Source: Planctomycetaceae bacterium
Lineage (GTDB): Bacteria > Planctomycetota > SZUA-567
DNA length: 51,044 bases
Assembly (NCBI GenBank): GCA_021203245.1
Contig: JAJQBO010000053.1
Location: 1 to 51,044, forward strand
Direction of reading: 5' to 3'
Part shown: positions 41,508-49,910 of the stretch, piece after piece
Layout: each line of letters opens with the position of its first letter
Position numbering within the stretch: the stretch's first letter is position 1
Translations under genes and position numbers: made by a program
The notes under the pieces: model-generated
Databases searched by the model: none
Told to the model about the DNA's origin: nothing
The model's input: the letters and a program-made list of their open reading frames with translations, nothing else

Positions 41508-42275
41508 TCAGGTCACGAGGCCCCTGCCGCCGTCGACCAGCAGATCCACGCCGGTCACGAACGACGCCCCGTCCGACGCCATATAGACGATCGCGTCGGC
41601 GATGTCGGATCCGTGGCCGGTCCGCTTGAGGGGCGCCGCCGCCGCCGCCGAGTCGTACATCTTCTGCACATCGATGTCTGTCCTGGCGGTATTCCAGCGG
41701 GTGTCGTCGATGACCCCGGGCGAGACGCTGACGACGCGGATGGTCGGCCCCAGGGTGACGGCCAGCAGCCGGGTCAGGTGCAGGACCGCCGCCTTGGTGA
41801 CGGCGTAGGGGATGGAACTGGCGTTGGGGCGGTGGCCGGCCACCGACGAGACATTGATGATAACACCCCCCTTGTCGCCCATCGCCCGGGCCGCTTCGCG
41901 GGCGCAGAAAAACGATCCCATGACATTCACCTCGTACAACCGCCGCCAGACGTCGGCGTCGGCCCTGTCGAGGTCGGCGAAGGGGATGAAGGAGGTGATG
42001 CCGGCGTTGTTGACGAGGATGTCCAGTCCGCCGAATGCTTCGGTGCAGGCCGAGACGATACGTTTGGCGTCGTCTTCCCGGGAAACGTCGCCCTGGCACA
42101 AGACGCCCTTGCCGCCCGCTTTCGCGACGAGGGCCAGGGTCTCTTCGGCCGCCGCCCGCGAACTGGTGAAATTAATGCCGACGTTCGCGCCGTGTTTCGC
42201 GAACAGGACGGCGGTGTCTCTGCCGATACCGACCGACGCGCCGGTTACCAGCACCGTCTTTCCGGTACAGTCCAT
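41508..42275 (-). CDS. Short-chain dehydrogenase/reductase
   Basis: A classical SDR of 255 residues. TGASVGIG gives the NAD(P) motif, NNAGIT the structural motif, and the catalytic residues are Ser in NVSSVAG and the YxxxK in IPYAVTKAA. The C-terminal VTGVDLLVDGGRGL is typical of 3-oxoacyl-ACP reductase-like and sugar-alcohol dehydrogenases. It is the last gene of the acid-sugar operon, 15 bases after the DeoR gene, so it may oxidise or reduce an intermediate of that pathway. Substrate unproven. GATAGGAGAACTCGC precedes the ATG. Confidence 0.85.
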   Translation of the reverse strand: MDCTGKTVLVTGASVGIGRDTAVLFAKHGANVGINFTSSRAAAEETLALVAKAGGKGVLCQGDVSREDDAKRIVSACTEAFGGLDILVNNAGITSFIPFADLDRADADVWRRLYEVNVMGSFFCAREAARAMGDKGGVIINVSSVAGHRPNASSIPYAVTKAAVLHLTRLLAVTLGPTIRVVSVSPGVIDDTRWNTARTDIDVQKMYDSAAAAAPLKRTGHGSDIADAIVYMASDGASFVTGVDLLVDGGRGLVT

Positions 42276-42290
42276 GCGAGTTCTCCTATC

Positions 42291-43139
42291 TTATGAGCCG
42301 CGCTTGCCGCGGCGCTTTTTGCCAGGCACTTCGGCGATGATCAATTCCACGCCCTGTTCGCGCAACGCTTCGCGCGCCCCTTCGGCCAGGTTGTCGTCGG
42401 TGATGATGAGGTTGAGGCTGGTGGTCGGCACCGCCTTGAACGCGCCAAGTTTACCGTACTTGCTCGAGTCGGTGAGGAGCACCCGCCGGACCGACGACGA
42501 TACCGCCGCCTTTTTGACCGGCGACTTTTCCGAATCCGGCGTCGACAGCCAGCGGGTGTTCCACGACGGGGTGGAGATGAAGGCGACGTCGATGTTCAGG
42601 GCCTTCAGGGCCCGCGCCGCGCCTTCGCCGGCGCAGGAGCGGTTTTCCCGCACCACCAGGCCGCCGATGTGGTAGAGGCGCAGGCTGGAGTTTTCGATAA
42701 GGTAGGTGGTGATGACGAGGTCGTTCGTGACGACCAGCAGTTCGTTGTCGCCGGAACGGTGCTCGGCCAGGCGGCGGGCGAGGGCGAGGGTGGTGGTGCC
42801 GGCGTCCAGGTAAACGGTCGCGCCCCGCTCCACCAGCTTTTCCGCCTCGCGGGCGATAGCCTCTTTTTCTTCCCGCTGCATGTCGCGTTTGTCGAGGTGC
42901 GACGGTTCTTTCATCAGTTCGGTGGAGATGGTGACGCCGCCCGACACCGACACGACCCGGCCCGCCAGCTCCAATTTCTGTACATCGCGGCGGATGGTCA
43001 TGCTGGACACGTCCAGCATGTCCGCCAGTTCGTTGATGCCCGCCACCTTGACGGTGAGCAGGTGGTTGATGATGGCTTGTTGGCGCTTGATGGGGATCAT
43101 GGTCTTTTTTTCCGGATCGTCGTCCGCAGGTGTGTTCAT
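42291..43139 (-). CDS. DeoR-family transcriptional regulator
   Basis: A 282-residue sugar-responsive repressor. The start at 43139 is the first ATG after dctM; an ATG at 43100 (MIPIKRQQ) is the alternative and gives the more usual length. The N-terminal winged HTH is RQQAIINHLLTVKVAGINELADMLDVSSMTIRRDVQKL, the DeoR signature. The C-terminal sensor domain of the ribose-5-phosphate isomerase-like fold has LDAGTTTLALARRL and LLTDSSKYG, where phosphorylated sugars bind. Its place inside the acid-sugar operon makes it the likely local regulator; TGTGAAA repeats at 49860 are candidate operator sites. Confidence 0.88.
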   Translation of the reverse strand: MNTPADDDPEKKTMIPIKRQQAIINHLLTVKVAGINELADMLDVSSMTIRRDVQKLELAGRVVSVSGGVTISTELMKEPSHLDKRDMQREEKEAIAREAEKLVERGATVYLDAGTTTLALARRLAEHRSGDNELLVVTNDLVITTYLIENSSLRLYHIGGLVVRENRSCAGEGAARALKALNIDVAFISTPSWNTRWLSTPDSEKSPVKKAAVSSSVRRVLLTDSSKYGKLGAFKAVPTTSLNLIITDDNLAEGAREALREQGVELIIAEVPGKKRRGKRGS

Positions 43140-43228
43140 GATAATGATTCCCGCCCGGTTGCGGAAAAAAAAAGTCAAAAAAGCGTTCCGGCCATGACTG
43201 ACCGGAACGCTGGGGCGGAGGGCCGGTT

Positions 43229-44515
43229 TTAGTTGAAGCCGAGCAGGTCCGGGACAACCAGGGATACCTTCGGGACGTAGGTGACCAGCGCCAGGACGAT
43301 GAGCAGGCCGACGAGGATGGGGATAATGTCCTTCATCAACTGTTTTATCGACAGCTTGGCTATGCCGCAGGCGGTGAAGAGGTTGACCCCCACCGGCGGC
43401 GTCACCAGCCCGATGGCGAGGTTGACGCACATGACGATGCCGAAGTGGGTCATGTCGATGCCGAGCGCCATCGCCACCGGCAGCAGGATGGGGGTAAAGA
43501 TATAGAGGGCCGAAACCGCGTCCATCACGCACCCGGCGGCGAGGAGGATGAGGTTGGTGAACAGCAGGAACAGGAACGGGTTGCCGTGGGTCAGGCCGGT
43601 TATCCATTCGCCCAGGTCTTCGGCGATGCCGTCGACGGTGATGTCCCAGGCGAACAGGCTGGCGCAGATGATGACCAGCATGACGACGCCGGTCTGGCTG
43701 GCCGAGCGGACGAACAGGTCGGACATGTCCTTCAACTTCAGCGTCTTGTATATGAACACGCCGACAAACAGCCCGTAGACGGCCGATACGGCCGCCGCCT
43801 CGGTCGGGGTGAAGATGCCCGAGTAGATGCCGCCCAGGATGATGATCGGCATCAGCAGGCCCCAGAACGCCTTCAGGAACGAGCGCCACATTTCGCCGAG
43901 GCTGGCTTTGGGATAGCTTTTGATGTCGCGGTTGCGCATGGCGATCATCGACACGACGATCAGCGCCAGGCCCATCATCAAACCCGGCATAATGCCGGCG
44001 GAGAACAGTTTGCCGATGGACGCGCCGGAGATGGCGCCGTAGACGATAAAAGTGACGGACGGCGGGATGATGACGCCAATCGCGCCGCCGGCGGCCATCA
44101 ACGACGCCGCAAAGGTGGACCCGTAGCCGGCGTTGACGAGAGCCGGAATCATGATGATGCCGAGGGCGGCGACGGTGGCCGGACCGGAACCGGAGATGGC
44201 GGCGAAAAAGCAGGAGACGATGACGCACACCATCGAGATGCCGTTACGGCGGTGGCCGACGACGGTGCGGGCGAAGTCGATAAGCTTGCCGGAGATGTCG
44301 GCCTTTTCCATGATGTTGCCGGCGACGATGAAAAACGGAATCGCCAGCAGCGCGAACTTGGACGAGGCGGAAAAGACGTTGATTGGCACCATCTCCCACG
44401 GCAGTTCGGCAAGGTGGACGATGACCAGGGCGGAGATGCCCAGGGAAATGCCGATCGGCACGTTGATGGCGAGGAGCAGGGCGAAAAGCCCGAAGAGGAT
44501 GACGGTATTGCTCAT
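43229..44515 (-). CDS. dctM: TRAP transporter large permease DctM
   Basis: Membrane-channel subunit of a sodium-driven TRAP importer, 428 residues. The ATG at 44515 overlaps the dctQ stop (ATGA). The protein is made of about a dozen hydrophobic helices; DctM blocks include IPFFIVAGNIMEKADIS, SGSGPATVAALGIIMIPALVNAGY, GAIGVIIPPSVTFIVYG, and IGLVTPPVGVNLF. It works with dctQ and dctP. The gene is followed by a 90-base gap and the DeoR regulator gene. Confidence 0.95.
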   Translation of the reverse strand: MSNTVILFGLFALLLAINVPIGISLGISALVIVHLAELPWEMVPINVFSASSKFALLAIPFFIVAGNIMEKADISGKLIDFARTVVGHRRNGISMVCVIVSCFFAAISGSGPATVAALGIIMIPALVNAGYGSTFAASLMAAGGAIGVIIPPSVTFIVYGAISGASIGKLFSAGIMPGLMMGLALIVVSMIAMRNRDIKSYPKASLGEMWRSFLKAFWGLLMPIIILGGIYSGIFTPTEAAAVSAVYGLFVGVFIYKTLKLKDMSDLFVRSASQTGVVMLVIICASLFAWDITVDGIAEDLGEWITGLTHGNPFLFLLFTNLILLAAGCVMDAVSALYIFTPILLPVAMALGIDMTHFGIVMCVNLAIGLVTPPVGVNLFTACGIAKLSIKQLMKDIIPILVGLLIVLALVTYVPKVSLVVPDLLGFN

Positions 44516-45003
44516 GCCTGGCCCTCCCGCGCCGGAGCCGCCGCGACGGTCTGCCAGATGGTGACGCCGTAGCGGAGCATCAGCAGGAGCGCGCCGACCG
44601 GCACGGTCATGCCGTAGATCCACTCAGGCCACTGCATGGTCGCCGACACCTGGCCGCTTTCCCATTCGTGGTAGACCATAATCGCGCCGTGGTAGAGGAC
44701 GACGGCGCAGAAGACGATGCCCAGCAGGTTGGCGATGACGAACAGGAAGCGCTGCGCCCCCTTCGAAAAATACGAGGTGATGAAGTCGAGGCCGAGGTGC
44801 GAATGGTCGCGGATGGCGATGGACGAACCGGCCAGCGAGGCGATGACGAACAGGCCGGTGACGATCTCCTTGGTGAACGACAGGGACATGGTCAGGAGGT
44901 AGCGGGAGACGATGTTGATAAACGTCAGGAACAGCATGACGACAAAGGTCGTCACGCAGATGTATTTTTCCACATTGGACAGGAATCGGTTCAAGGCAGC
45001 CAC
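44512..45003 (-). CDS. dctQ: TRAP transporter small permease DctQ
   Basis: Four-helix small membrane subunit, 163 residues from a GTG at 45003. That start is preferred because GAGGAGACAGCC lies directly upstream; longer starts would reach into the intergenic hairpin. Four hydrophobic segments are visible: YICVTTFVVMLFLTFINIVSRYLL, EIVTGLFVIASLAGSSIAIR, FLFVIANLLGIVFCAVVLYHG and WIYGMTVPVGALLLMLRYG. The IRDHSHLGLDF block is typical. dctM overlaps its end. Confidence 0.92.
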   Translation of the reverse strand: MAALNRFLSNVEKYICVTTFVVMLFLTFINIVSRYLLTMSLSFTKEIVTGLFVIASLAGSSIAIRDHSHLGLDFITSYFSKGAQRFLFVIANLLGIVFCAVVLYHGAIMVYHEWESGQVSATMQWPEWIYGMTVPVGALLLMLRYGVTIWQTVAAAPAREGQA

Positions 45004-45113
45004 GGCTGTCTCCTCTGCGAACAATCGCCCGAACCGTTCGCGAAAATGCGGCGGATAGGCGATGGAGTGGTGCAATGCGTGCTGTACGATAACGCGGCGG
45101 GTTGACAATGCGC

Positions 45114-45140
45114 GCGGGAGGGGAAAGGCTCCCCTCCCGC
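45114..45140 (-). promoter_or_regulatory. Intercistronic hairpin between dctP and dctQ
   Basis: A perfect 11-base stem (45114-45124 with 45130-45140) and AAGGC loop lies just after the dctP stop codon. On the minus strand no T run follows, so it is more likely to protect the dctP mRNA or reduce read-through than to end transcription fully. Confidence 0.6.
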
Positions 45141-45148
45141 GTCGCAGG

Positions 45149-46135
45149 TTACTGGATGCCGAGGGCGGCGCAGGCTTCGGCTCCGTACTTCGCTTTCATC
45201 GCGGCGTAATAGTCGGGCAACAGCTTCTTGAACTCGTCAATCTCGTCCTGAGAAAGTTCAATCAGCTTGCAGTCGGCGTCGATGACGATCTGTTTCTTCT
45301 TCTCCTCGTCGTCGACCACGTTCTGGTTGCCCTGGCGGCAAACCTCGGCCCCGACGCGGCGAATCAGTTCCTGCGTCTCCGGGGTGAGGGAGTCGAACTT
45401 CTTCTTGTTGAACACCAGCGCGAACGCGCCGTAGGAGTAGTTCCAGTTCGTCAGGTATTTCTGCACTTCGTAGAACTTGTTGGCGACGATGAGGTCGAAG
45501 CCGTTTTCCTGGCCGTCGACCGTGCCCTGCTGCAGCGCGGTGAACAGTTCGGAAAAGCTCATGGCAACGGGGTCGGCCCCGAAGGCGGAGAAGAAGTTGA
45601 CGAATACGTCGCCGCCGGGGACGCGCAGCTTCATGCCGCGCAGGTCTTCGGGTTTCCTGACTTCGTTTCGGTTGTTGGTGAGCTGGCGGAAGCCGTTGTG
45701 GATAAAGCCGAGGCATTCCACGCCCTTGGCGGCGAGCTGCTTCTTGATGTAATCGCCGCCGCTGCCCAGCAGGTTCTGCTCGGCTGCCGCGTAATCGGGG
45801 TAGGTCCAGGGAATCGACAGGGCGAGAAGCGACTGGTCGATGACCGCCATGACGTCGACGGGTTCAAAGGCGCAGTCGATGCCGCCCCGCTGAATCATTT
45901 CCACGCCCTTCGACATGTTGCCGCCCGAAAGCTGGTCGCTCGGGTAGACGCGGACGCGGATATTGCCGCCCGTTTCCTCGCGGATGCGGTCGGCGAAGAC
46001 CTTGCACATCACCGCGGCGTTGGACTGCTCCGAGACGGTGGTGGACATCTTCAGGTTGACTTTCGGGTAGTCGACGGCGGACGCGCCGACCGAGACGCAC
46101 AAGAGAGCGCACAGCGCGATCACTTTTTTCAACAT
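45149..46135 (-). CDS. dctP: TRAP transporter substrate-binding protein DctP
   Basis: Periplasmic solute-binding protein, 328 residues. The start at 46135 (MLKKVIALC) has AAGGAGAATTGC upstream. Signal peptide about 1-20 (cleavage near ASA-VDYP). DctP blocks include LKMSTTVSEQSNAAVMCKVFADRI at the N-terminus, RVYPSDQL, PEDLRGMKLRVPG (with the conserved Arg that binds the substrate carboxylate) and QQGTVDGQEN. Substrate is therefore an organic acid; the operon suggests a four-carbon acid sugar. Confidence 0.93.
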   Translation of the reverse strand: MLKKVIALCALLCVSVGASAVDYPKVNLKMSTTVSEQSNAAVMCKVFADRIREETGGNIRVRVYPSDQLSGGNMSKGVEMIQRGGIDCAFEPVDVMAVIDQSLLALSIPWTYPDYAAAEQNLLGSGGDYIKKQLAAKGVECLGFIHNGFRQLTNNRNEVRKPEDLRGMKLRVPGGDVFVNFFSAFGADPVAMSFSELFTALQQGTVDGQENGFDLIVANKFYEVQKYLTNWNYSYGAFALVFNKKKFDSLTPETQELIRRVGAEVCRQGNQNVVDDEEKKKQIVIDADCKLIELSQDEIDEFKKLLPDYYAAMKAKYGAEACAALGIQ

Positions 46136-46172
46136 GCAATTCTCCTTAAGAATCGTGCGATTCACAGTTCCC

Positions 46173-47528
46173 TCACTCGCCGCCGGCTTCGGGACCGAAT
46201 TCCTTCTCGAACGCCTTGCGAATCTTGACCGCGTGTTCGTTCTCGTCCACCTCGACGTCCTCCCAGCGGATCAGGGAGCCCTTGGCGATGGGCTTGTTGA
46301 CCTTGGCGTTCAGGGCCAGGCCGAGGGGCAGCACGCCGAGCTTCGCTGACTTCTTCGCCGGGATGCACTTGCCCCAGACGGTGTAGCCGCCTTCGCCGTC
46401 CAGCATTTCGCCGGGCGCGAGGTCCTTCTTCGCGACGCTGGCGACGTCGCCGTGCCAGACCTTGGATTCGCCGGTGGGTTCGCCCCGGAGCACGATGGAG
46501 GCGATGGAGACGCCCAACTCGAGGCCGATGAGGTGGCTCGGCCGATACATGCAGGAATACATGCCCGACTTGTCCGTCTTCATGCCGTATTCGGCGAAGC
46601 AGCGGCCGGCGTACTCGGTCCGCGCCTTGAAGGTGACGTAGACGCCGAAGCGGAGATCGTTCTGCACCGGGGTGCCGTCGTGGTTCAGGCTGGAGATGAC
46701 CTCGACCACGCCCGTCTTGTCCAGGAGGCCGCCGGCGGACTTGGGGATCAGCTTTTCCGGCAGTTCGTGGGTGCCGACGCCGGGGAAGGACAGGCCGTCG
46801 TCGGGACAGAGCAGGCCGGTGCCGTTGGCGATGGCGGCCATTTCGATCGCCGACTTGGTGCCGTCAAGGAACGAGTTGAACATCTTCGGGTTGTAATCGC
46901 CCTTGGCAAGCTGCTCCTTGGTGAAGCCGTAGTAGTCCCAGATGGTGTCGGGGGTGGAGTCGTGGTAATGGGGGAGGTACTTGGTGCCCTTGCCGGCGGC
47001 GACGATTTCCATCCCGATGGCGCGGACCCAATCGACCTCCTCGCAGATGAGGGCGGGCTGGTCGCCGTAGGCCATGGAGACGATGACGCCGGCCTTCCGG
47101 GCGAGACGGTTCAGGTAGGGGCCGACCATGCAGTCCGCCTCGACGTTGACCATGACGATGTGCTTGCCGTTTTCGATGGCCTGGAGCGCGTGCTTGACGC
47201 CGACGTGGGGATTGCCGGTGATTTCGAGCACCACTTCGATGGGGCCGCAGGCGAAGAGCTTGGCCGAGTCCTCGATGACGGCGGTCTTGCCGGTCTTCAG
47301 CGCGTCCTCCAGGGACGTGGCCGAGTACATGTCTTCGGACCAGCCGGTCCGCTTCAGGCTGGCGCGGGCGTTGTCGGGCCGGATGTCCGCGACGCCGACG
47401 ACATGGATGCCGGGGGAATTCAGCGCCTCGGTCAGGAACATGGACGAAAACTTGCCCGCCCCGATCACGCCGACGCGGATGGGCCCGCTTTCTTCCTTGC
47501 GCTTCAGCATCATGGTGTACAGATTCAT
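46173..47528 (-). CDS. NAD(P)-dependent dehydrogenase with C-terminal SAF domain (COG4091-like)
   Basis: A 451-residue homoserine dehydrogenase-like oxidoreductase. The Rossmann motif GVIGAGKFSS is near residue 20, with VGVADIRPD following; the middle contains MVNVEADCMVGPYL and SMAYGDQPALI. The C-terminal 100 residues (VAKKDLAPGEMLDGEGGYTVWGK...) form a SAF domain, the beta-clip found in sialic acid synthase, altronate dehydratase and FlgA. Such proteins are often misnamed flagellar FlgA. Here it is between the decarboxylase and TRAP genes, so it probably oxidises the imported acid sugar; that role is inference. AGGAGAAGAA precedes the ATG. Confidence 0.82.
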   Translation of the reverse strand: MNLYTMMLKRKEESGPIRVGVIGAGKFSSMFLTEALNSPGIHVVGVADIRPDNARASLKRTGWSEDMYSATSLEDALKTGKTAVIEDSAKLFACGPIEVVLEITGNPHVGVKHALQAIENGKHIVMVNVEADCMVGPYLNRLARKAGVIVSMAYGDQPALICEEVDWVRAIGMEIVAAGKGTKYLPHYHDSTPDTIWDYYGFTKEQLAKGDYNPKMFNSFLDGTKSAIEMAAIANGTGLLCPDDGLSFPGVGTHELPEKLIPKSAGGLLDKTGVVEVISSLNHDGTPVQNDLRFGVYVTFKARTEYAGRCFAEYGMKTDKSGMYSCMYRPSHLIGLELGVSIASIVLRGEPTGESKVWHGDVASVAKKDLAPGEMLDGEGGYTVWGKCIPAKKSAKLGVLPLGLALNAKVNKPIAKGSLIRWEDVEVDENEHAVKIRKAFEKEFGPEAGGE

Positions 47529-47755
47529 TTCTTCTCCTCATTGACAACGCCAGACAACGCCCTCGCACGACGACGGCGCCGCGCCGTCTGCCGTGGGTCG
47601 AGGGGAAGGGCCGCGCCGCGGTCCTGTAAAAAATTCGCGAAAAGAAAAAGGGTGGCCGGCATGGCAAGTCTGCGTGGGAGCGGCGGGCCGCCGTGGCCGC
47701 CGTGGCATCTGCCGGACGATTTGTCTCGTGTGTGGGTAACCGGACGACGGCGGAA

Positions 47756-48409
47756 CTACGCCTCCGCCGCCGCCCTGGGCCGCAGCGCCTCCACCTCGCC
47801 GGGAGTGAGGTGGCGGACGCTCCGGTCGCCAAGAATAAAATACAGCTTCGCCGTTTCTTCCAGTTCCTCGGCGTTGTTGACCGCGTCGTAAATGTCCCGC
47901 CCCAGCACCACCGAACCGTGGTTGGCGAGCAGGAACGCCTTCACGTCCGGCGACAGCGCCAGCCGCGCGGTCAGGTCCGAGGCGATGGCCGGGCTGCCGG
48001 GCTTGCGGTACGGGAGAAGCGGCAACTGCCCGACCCGCATGACGTAGTACGGGGTGAACGGCCGCAGCACGTCCTCCGCGTCGAGGCCGTTCAGGCACGA
48101 CAGCGCGGTGAGGTGGGTCGAGTGCAGATGACAGACCGCGCCGATGCCGTCGTCGGCCCGATAGAGCGCGAGGTGGAACGGCGCTTCCTTGGACGGCTGG
48201 TCGCCCGAGATGACCTCGCCCGACAGGGCGAGCTTCGACAGCCTGGCCGGGTCGAGCCTGCCGAGGCTGGAGTTGGTCGGGGTGACCAGGATGGACCCGT
48301 CGGGCAGCCGGGCGGAAAGATTGCCCGCCCCGCCCACGGCATAGCCGCGCGCGAACAACGATAGTCCCAATTGCGCCATGGCGTCGCGGATTGCGGATTC
48401 ACTCGTCAT
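47756..48409 (-). CDS. otnC: Class II aldolase-type decarboxylase (OtnC-like)
   Basis: A 217-residue class II aldolase/adducin-fold protein. Metal-binding His residues lie in AVCHLHSTHLTALSC and the LLANHGSVVLG block; GGAGNLSARLPDG and SNLG-like NSSLGRLDP form the phosphate and substrate pocket. Paired with a DUF1537 kinase it fits 3-oxo-tetronate 4-phosphate decarboxylase, producing dihydroxyacetone phosphate and CO2. L-fuculose or L-ribulose 4-phosphate aldolases share the fold and cannot be excluded. The ATG overlaps the kinase stop (ATGA). Confidence 0.8.
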   Translation of the reverse strand: MTSESAIRDAMAQLGLSLFARGYAVGGAGNLSARLPDGSILVTPTNSSLGRLDPARLSKLALSGEVISGDQPSKEAPFHLALYRADDGIGAVCHLHSTHLTALSCLNGLDAEDVLRPFTPYYVMRVGQLPLLPYRKPGSPAIASDLTARLALSPDVKAFLLANHGSVVLGRDIYDAVNNAEELEETAKLYFILGDRSVRHLTPGEVEALRPRAAAEA

Positions 48410-49662
48410 CCGATCATCTCCTGCGCCACGGTGAAGAAATTCTCGTCGCCGAAATTGCCCGACTTCAGGGCCATGGACAACGGCCGCTCCAGGGAGCGGA
48501 TCCACGGCACGCCCGGCGCGATCTCCGGCCCGAGCCGGAACGCCTTCGCGCCCAAGGCCAGGGTCGCCGCGCCCGAGGTCTCGCCGCCCGCGACGATGAA
48601 ATGATCGAAGCCCCGGTCGGCAAGCTTGACCGCGAGAAGGGTGAACAATTTCTCCACCGCGCCGCTGGTGGCTTCCGCGCCGAAGCGCTGCTGTATCGCC
48701 GCCAGTTCGTCCTTGCCGACAGTCGCGTAGACGAGCGGCGCAAGCGGGCCGCCGGCGTGTGCGTCGGCCCAGGCCGCCAGTTCGTCGGCATAGCCGTCCG
48801 GGTCGGCGAGGCAACGGGCGACGTCGATTTTCAGCCCCTCGGCGGTGCGAAGATACGTTTCCACCTGCCTGTTGGTCATTTCCGAGCACGAACCGGAAAG
48901 GGCGACGACCTTGCCGCCGGGCGGGCGGCCGCCCTCGCTCCCGCCGCCGCTGACGCCGTGGCGGGTACAAATGAAACGCGCCCGCGCGCCGCCGAGGCCG
49001 GAACCGCCGGTCAGGAGCGGCATGGCGTCGAGGGCGGCGGCGAGGATGTCGAGATCCGAATCGGCGACAGCGTCGAGGACGGCGTAGCGGACGCCGCTCC
49101 GCTCGAGCTCGGCCAGCTTATCCGCGACCGCGCCCGCGCCGGCTCGGACGGTGGCAAGCGGCACGACGCCCGCTTTCCCGTCCGACTGCATTTCCATCAG
49201 CGCGACCAGGTTCGAGTCGGTCATCGGGTTGACCGGGTGGTGGCGCATGCCGGTCTCGGCCAGCGGCGTGCCGTTGACGAGGAGGACGCCGTTCTCGACC
49301 GTTCTGCCGTTCACCGGCAGGGACGGGCAGAGCACGGTGAAATCGCTCCCGAGCGCCTGGAGAAGCGCGTCCGTCACCGGGCCGTTGCCCGCCGCCGTGC
49401 TGTCGAAGGTGGAGCAATACTTGAAAAACACCTGTTTGCAGCCGTTTTTCCCGAGCCAGTCCAGCGCCCGCAGGGACAGGTCGACGGCTTCCGCCGCCGG
49501 GATGGACCGGCTCTTCAGGGAGACGACGGCGGCCCCGGCGTCGACGCGGAGATCCGCCTCCGGCAGGCCCATGAACTGTATGGTGTCGAGGCCGTTGTTT
49601 GCTAAAAAGCCGGCAATGTCGGTAGCCCCGGTGAGGTCGTCGGCGATCACGCCAATATGCAT
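48406..49662 (-). CDS. otnK: DUF1537 four-carbon acid sugar kinase (OtnK-like)
   Basis: A 418-residue kinase of the DUF1537 family that phosphorylates tetronates or 3-oxo-tetronates with ATP. The start at 49662 (MHIGVIADD) fits family length. N-terminal substrate domain motif IADDLTGATDIAGFLANNG and KYCSTFDSTAAGNGPV; C-terminal nucleotide-binding domain VALSGSCSEMTNRQV and FIVAGGETSGAATLAL, all matching. OtnK acts with OtnC; DtnK acts with PdxA2, which is missing here. This and the gene order favour the OtnK-OtnC route. It is the first gene of the operon, after a promoter at 49822. Confidence 0.88.
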   Translation of the reverse strand: MHIGVIADDLTGATDIAGFLANNGLDTIQFMGLPEADLRVDAGAAVVSLKSRSIPAAEAVDLSLRALDWLGKNGCKQVFFKYCSTFDSTAAGNGPVTDALLQALGSDFTVLCPSLPVNGRTVENGVLLVNGTPLAETGMRHHPVNPMTDSNLVALMEMQSDGKAGVVPLATVRAGAGAVADKLAELERSGVRYAVLDAVADSDLDILAAALDAMPLLTGGSGLGGARARFICTRHGVSGGGSEGGRPPGGKVVALSGSCSEMTNRQVETYLRTAEGLKIDVARCLADPDGYADELAAWADAHAGGPLAPLVYATVGKDELAAIQQRFGAEATSGAVEKLFTLLAVKLADRGFDHFIVAGGETSGAATLALGAKAFRLGPEIAPGVPWIRSLERPLSMALKSGNFGDENFFTVAQEMIG

Positions 49663-49821
49663 GGCAGTAGGCCCTTGTTGAGGTTTGTCATGGCGCTGCA
49701 AAAATGGATGCGAACCCGGCCCTGCACTTTTCGGGGCAGTGCGGTACACCCCGGGAAACGCGGGAAGGAACCACTCTCTATTTGCAAGACGCTCGAAGGT
49801 GAGTGCGTTGGTGCCACTGTC

Positions 49822-49850
49822 ACTCTACCGGACGGCGTGTGATTTGTCAA
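49822..49850 (-). promoter_or_regulatory. Promoter of the acid-sugar operon
   Basis: On the minus strand TTGACA (49850-49845), a 17-base spacer and TAGAGT (49827-49822) precede the kinase gene by about 160 bases. The -35 is perfect and the -10 matches 4/6. A ribosome-binding leader of about 150 bases follows. Confidence 0.6.
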
Positions 49851-49859
49851 GTTCGGATA

Positions 49860-49893
49860 TGTGAAAAAATGTTACTTTTGTGAAAATGTGAAA
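49860..49893. promoter_or_regulatory. TGTGAAA direct repeats, candidate operator
   Basis: TGTGAAA occurs at 49860-49866, 49879-49885 and 49887-49893, just upstream of the -35 of the operon promoter. Repeated short motifs next to a promoter resemble DeoR-family operators, but a CRP-like or other factor is possible. Confidence 0.45.
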
Positions 49894-49910
49894 CGAGATG
49901 CCAACCCGCT

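Noticed and set aside
42291-44228. 645-residue fusion of a Pro/His/Arg-rich part with a DeoR regulator
   Set aside because: The first 350 codons lie opposite-frame to dctM, which has all TRAP large-permease blocks. The DeoR gene starts at 43139 or 43100.
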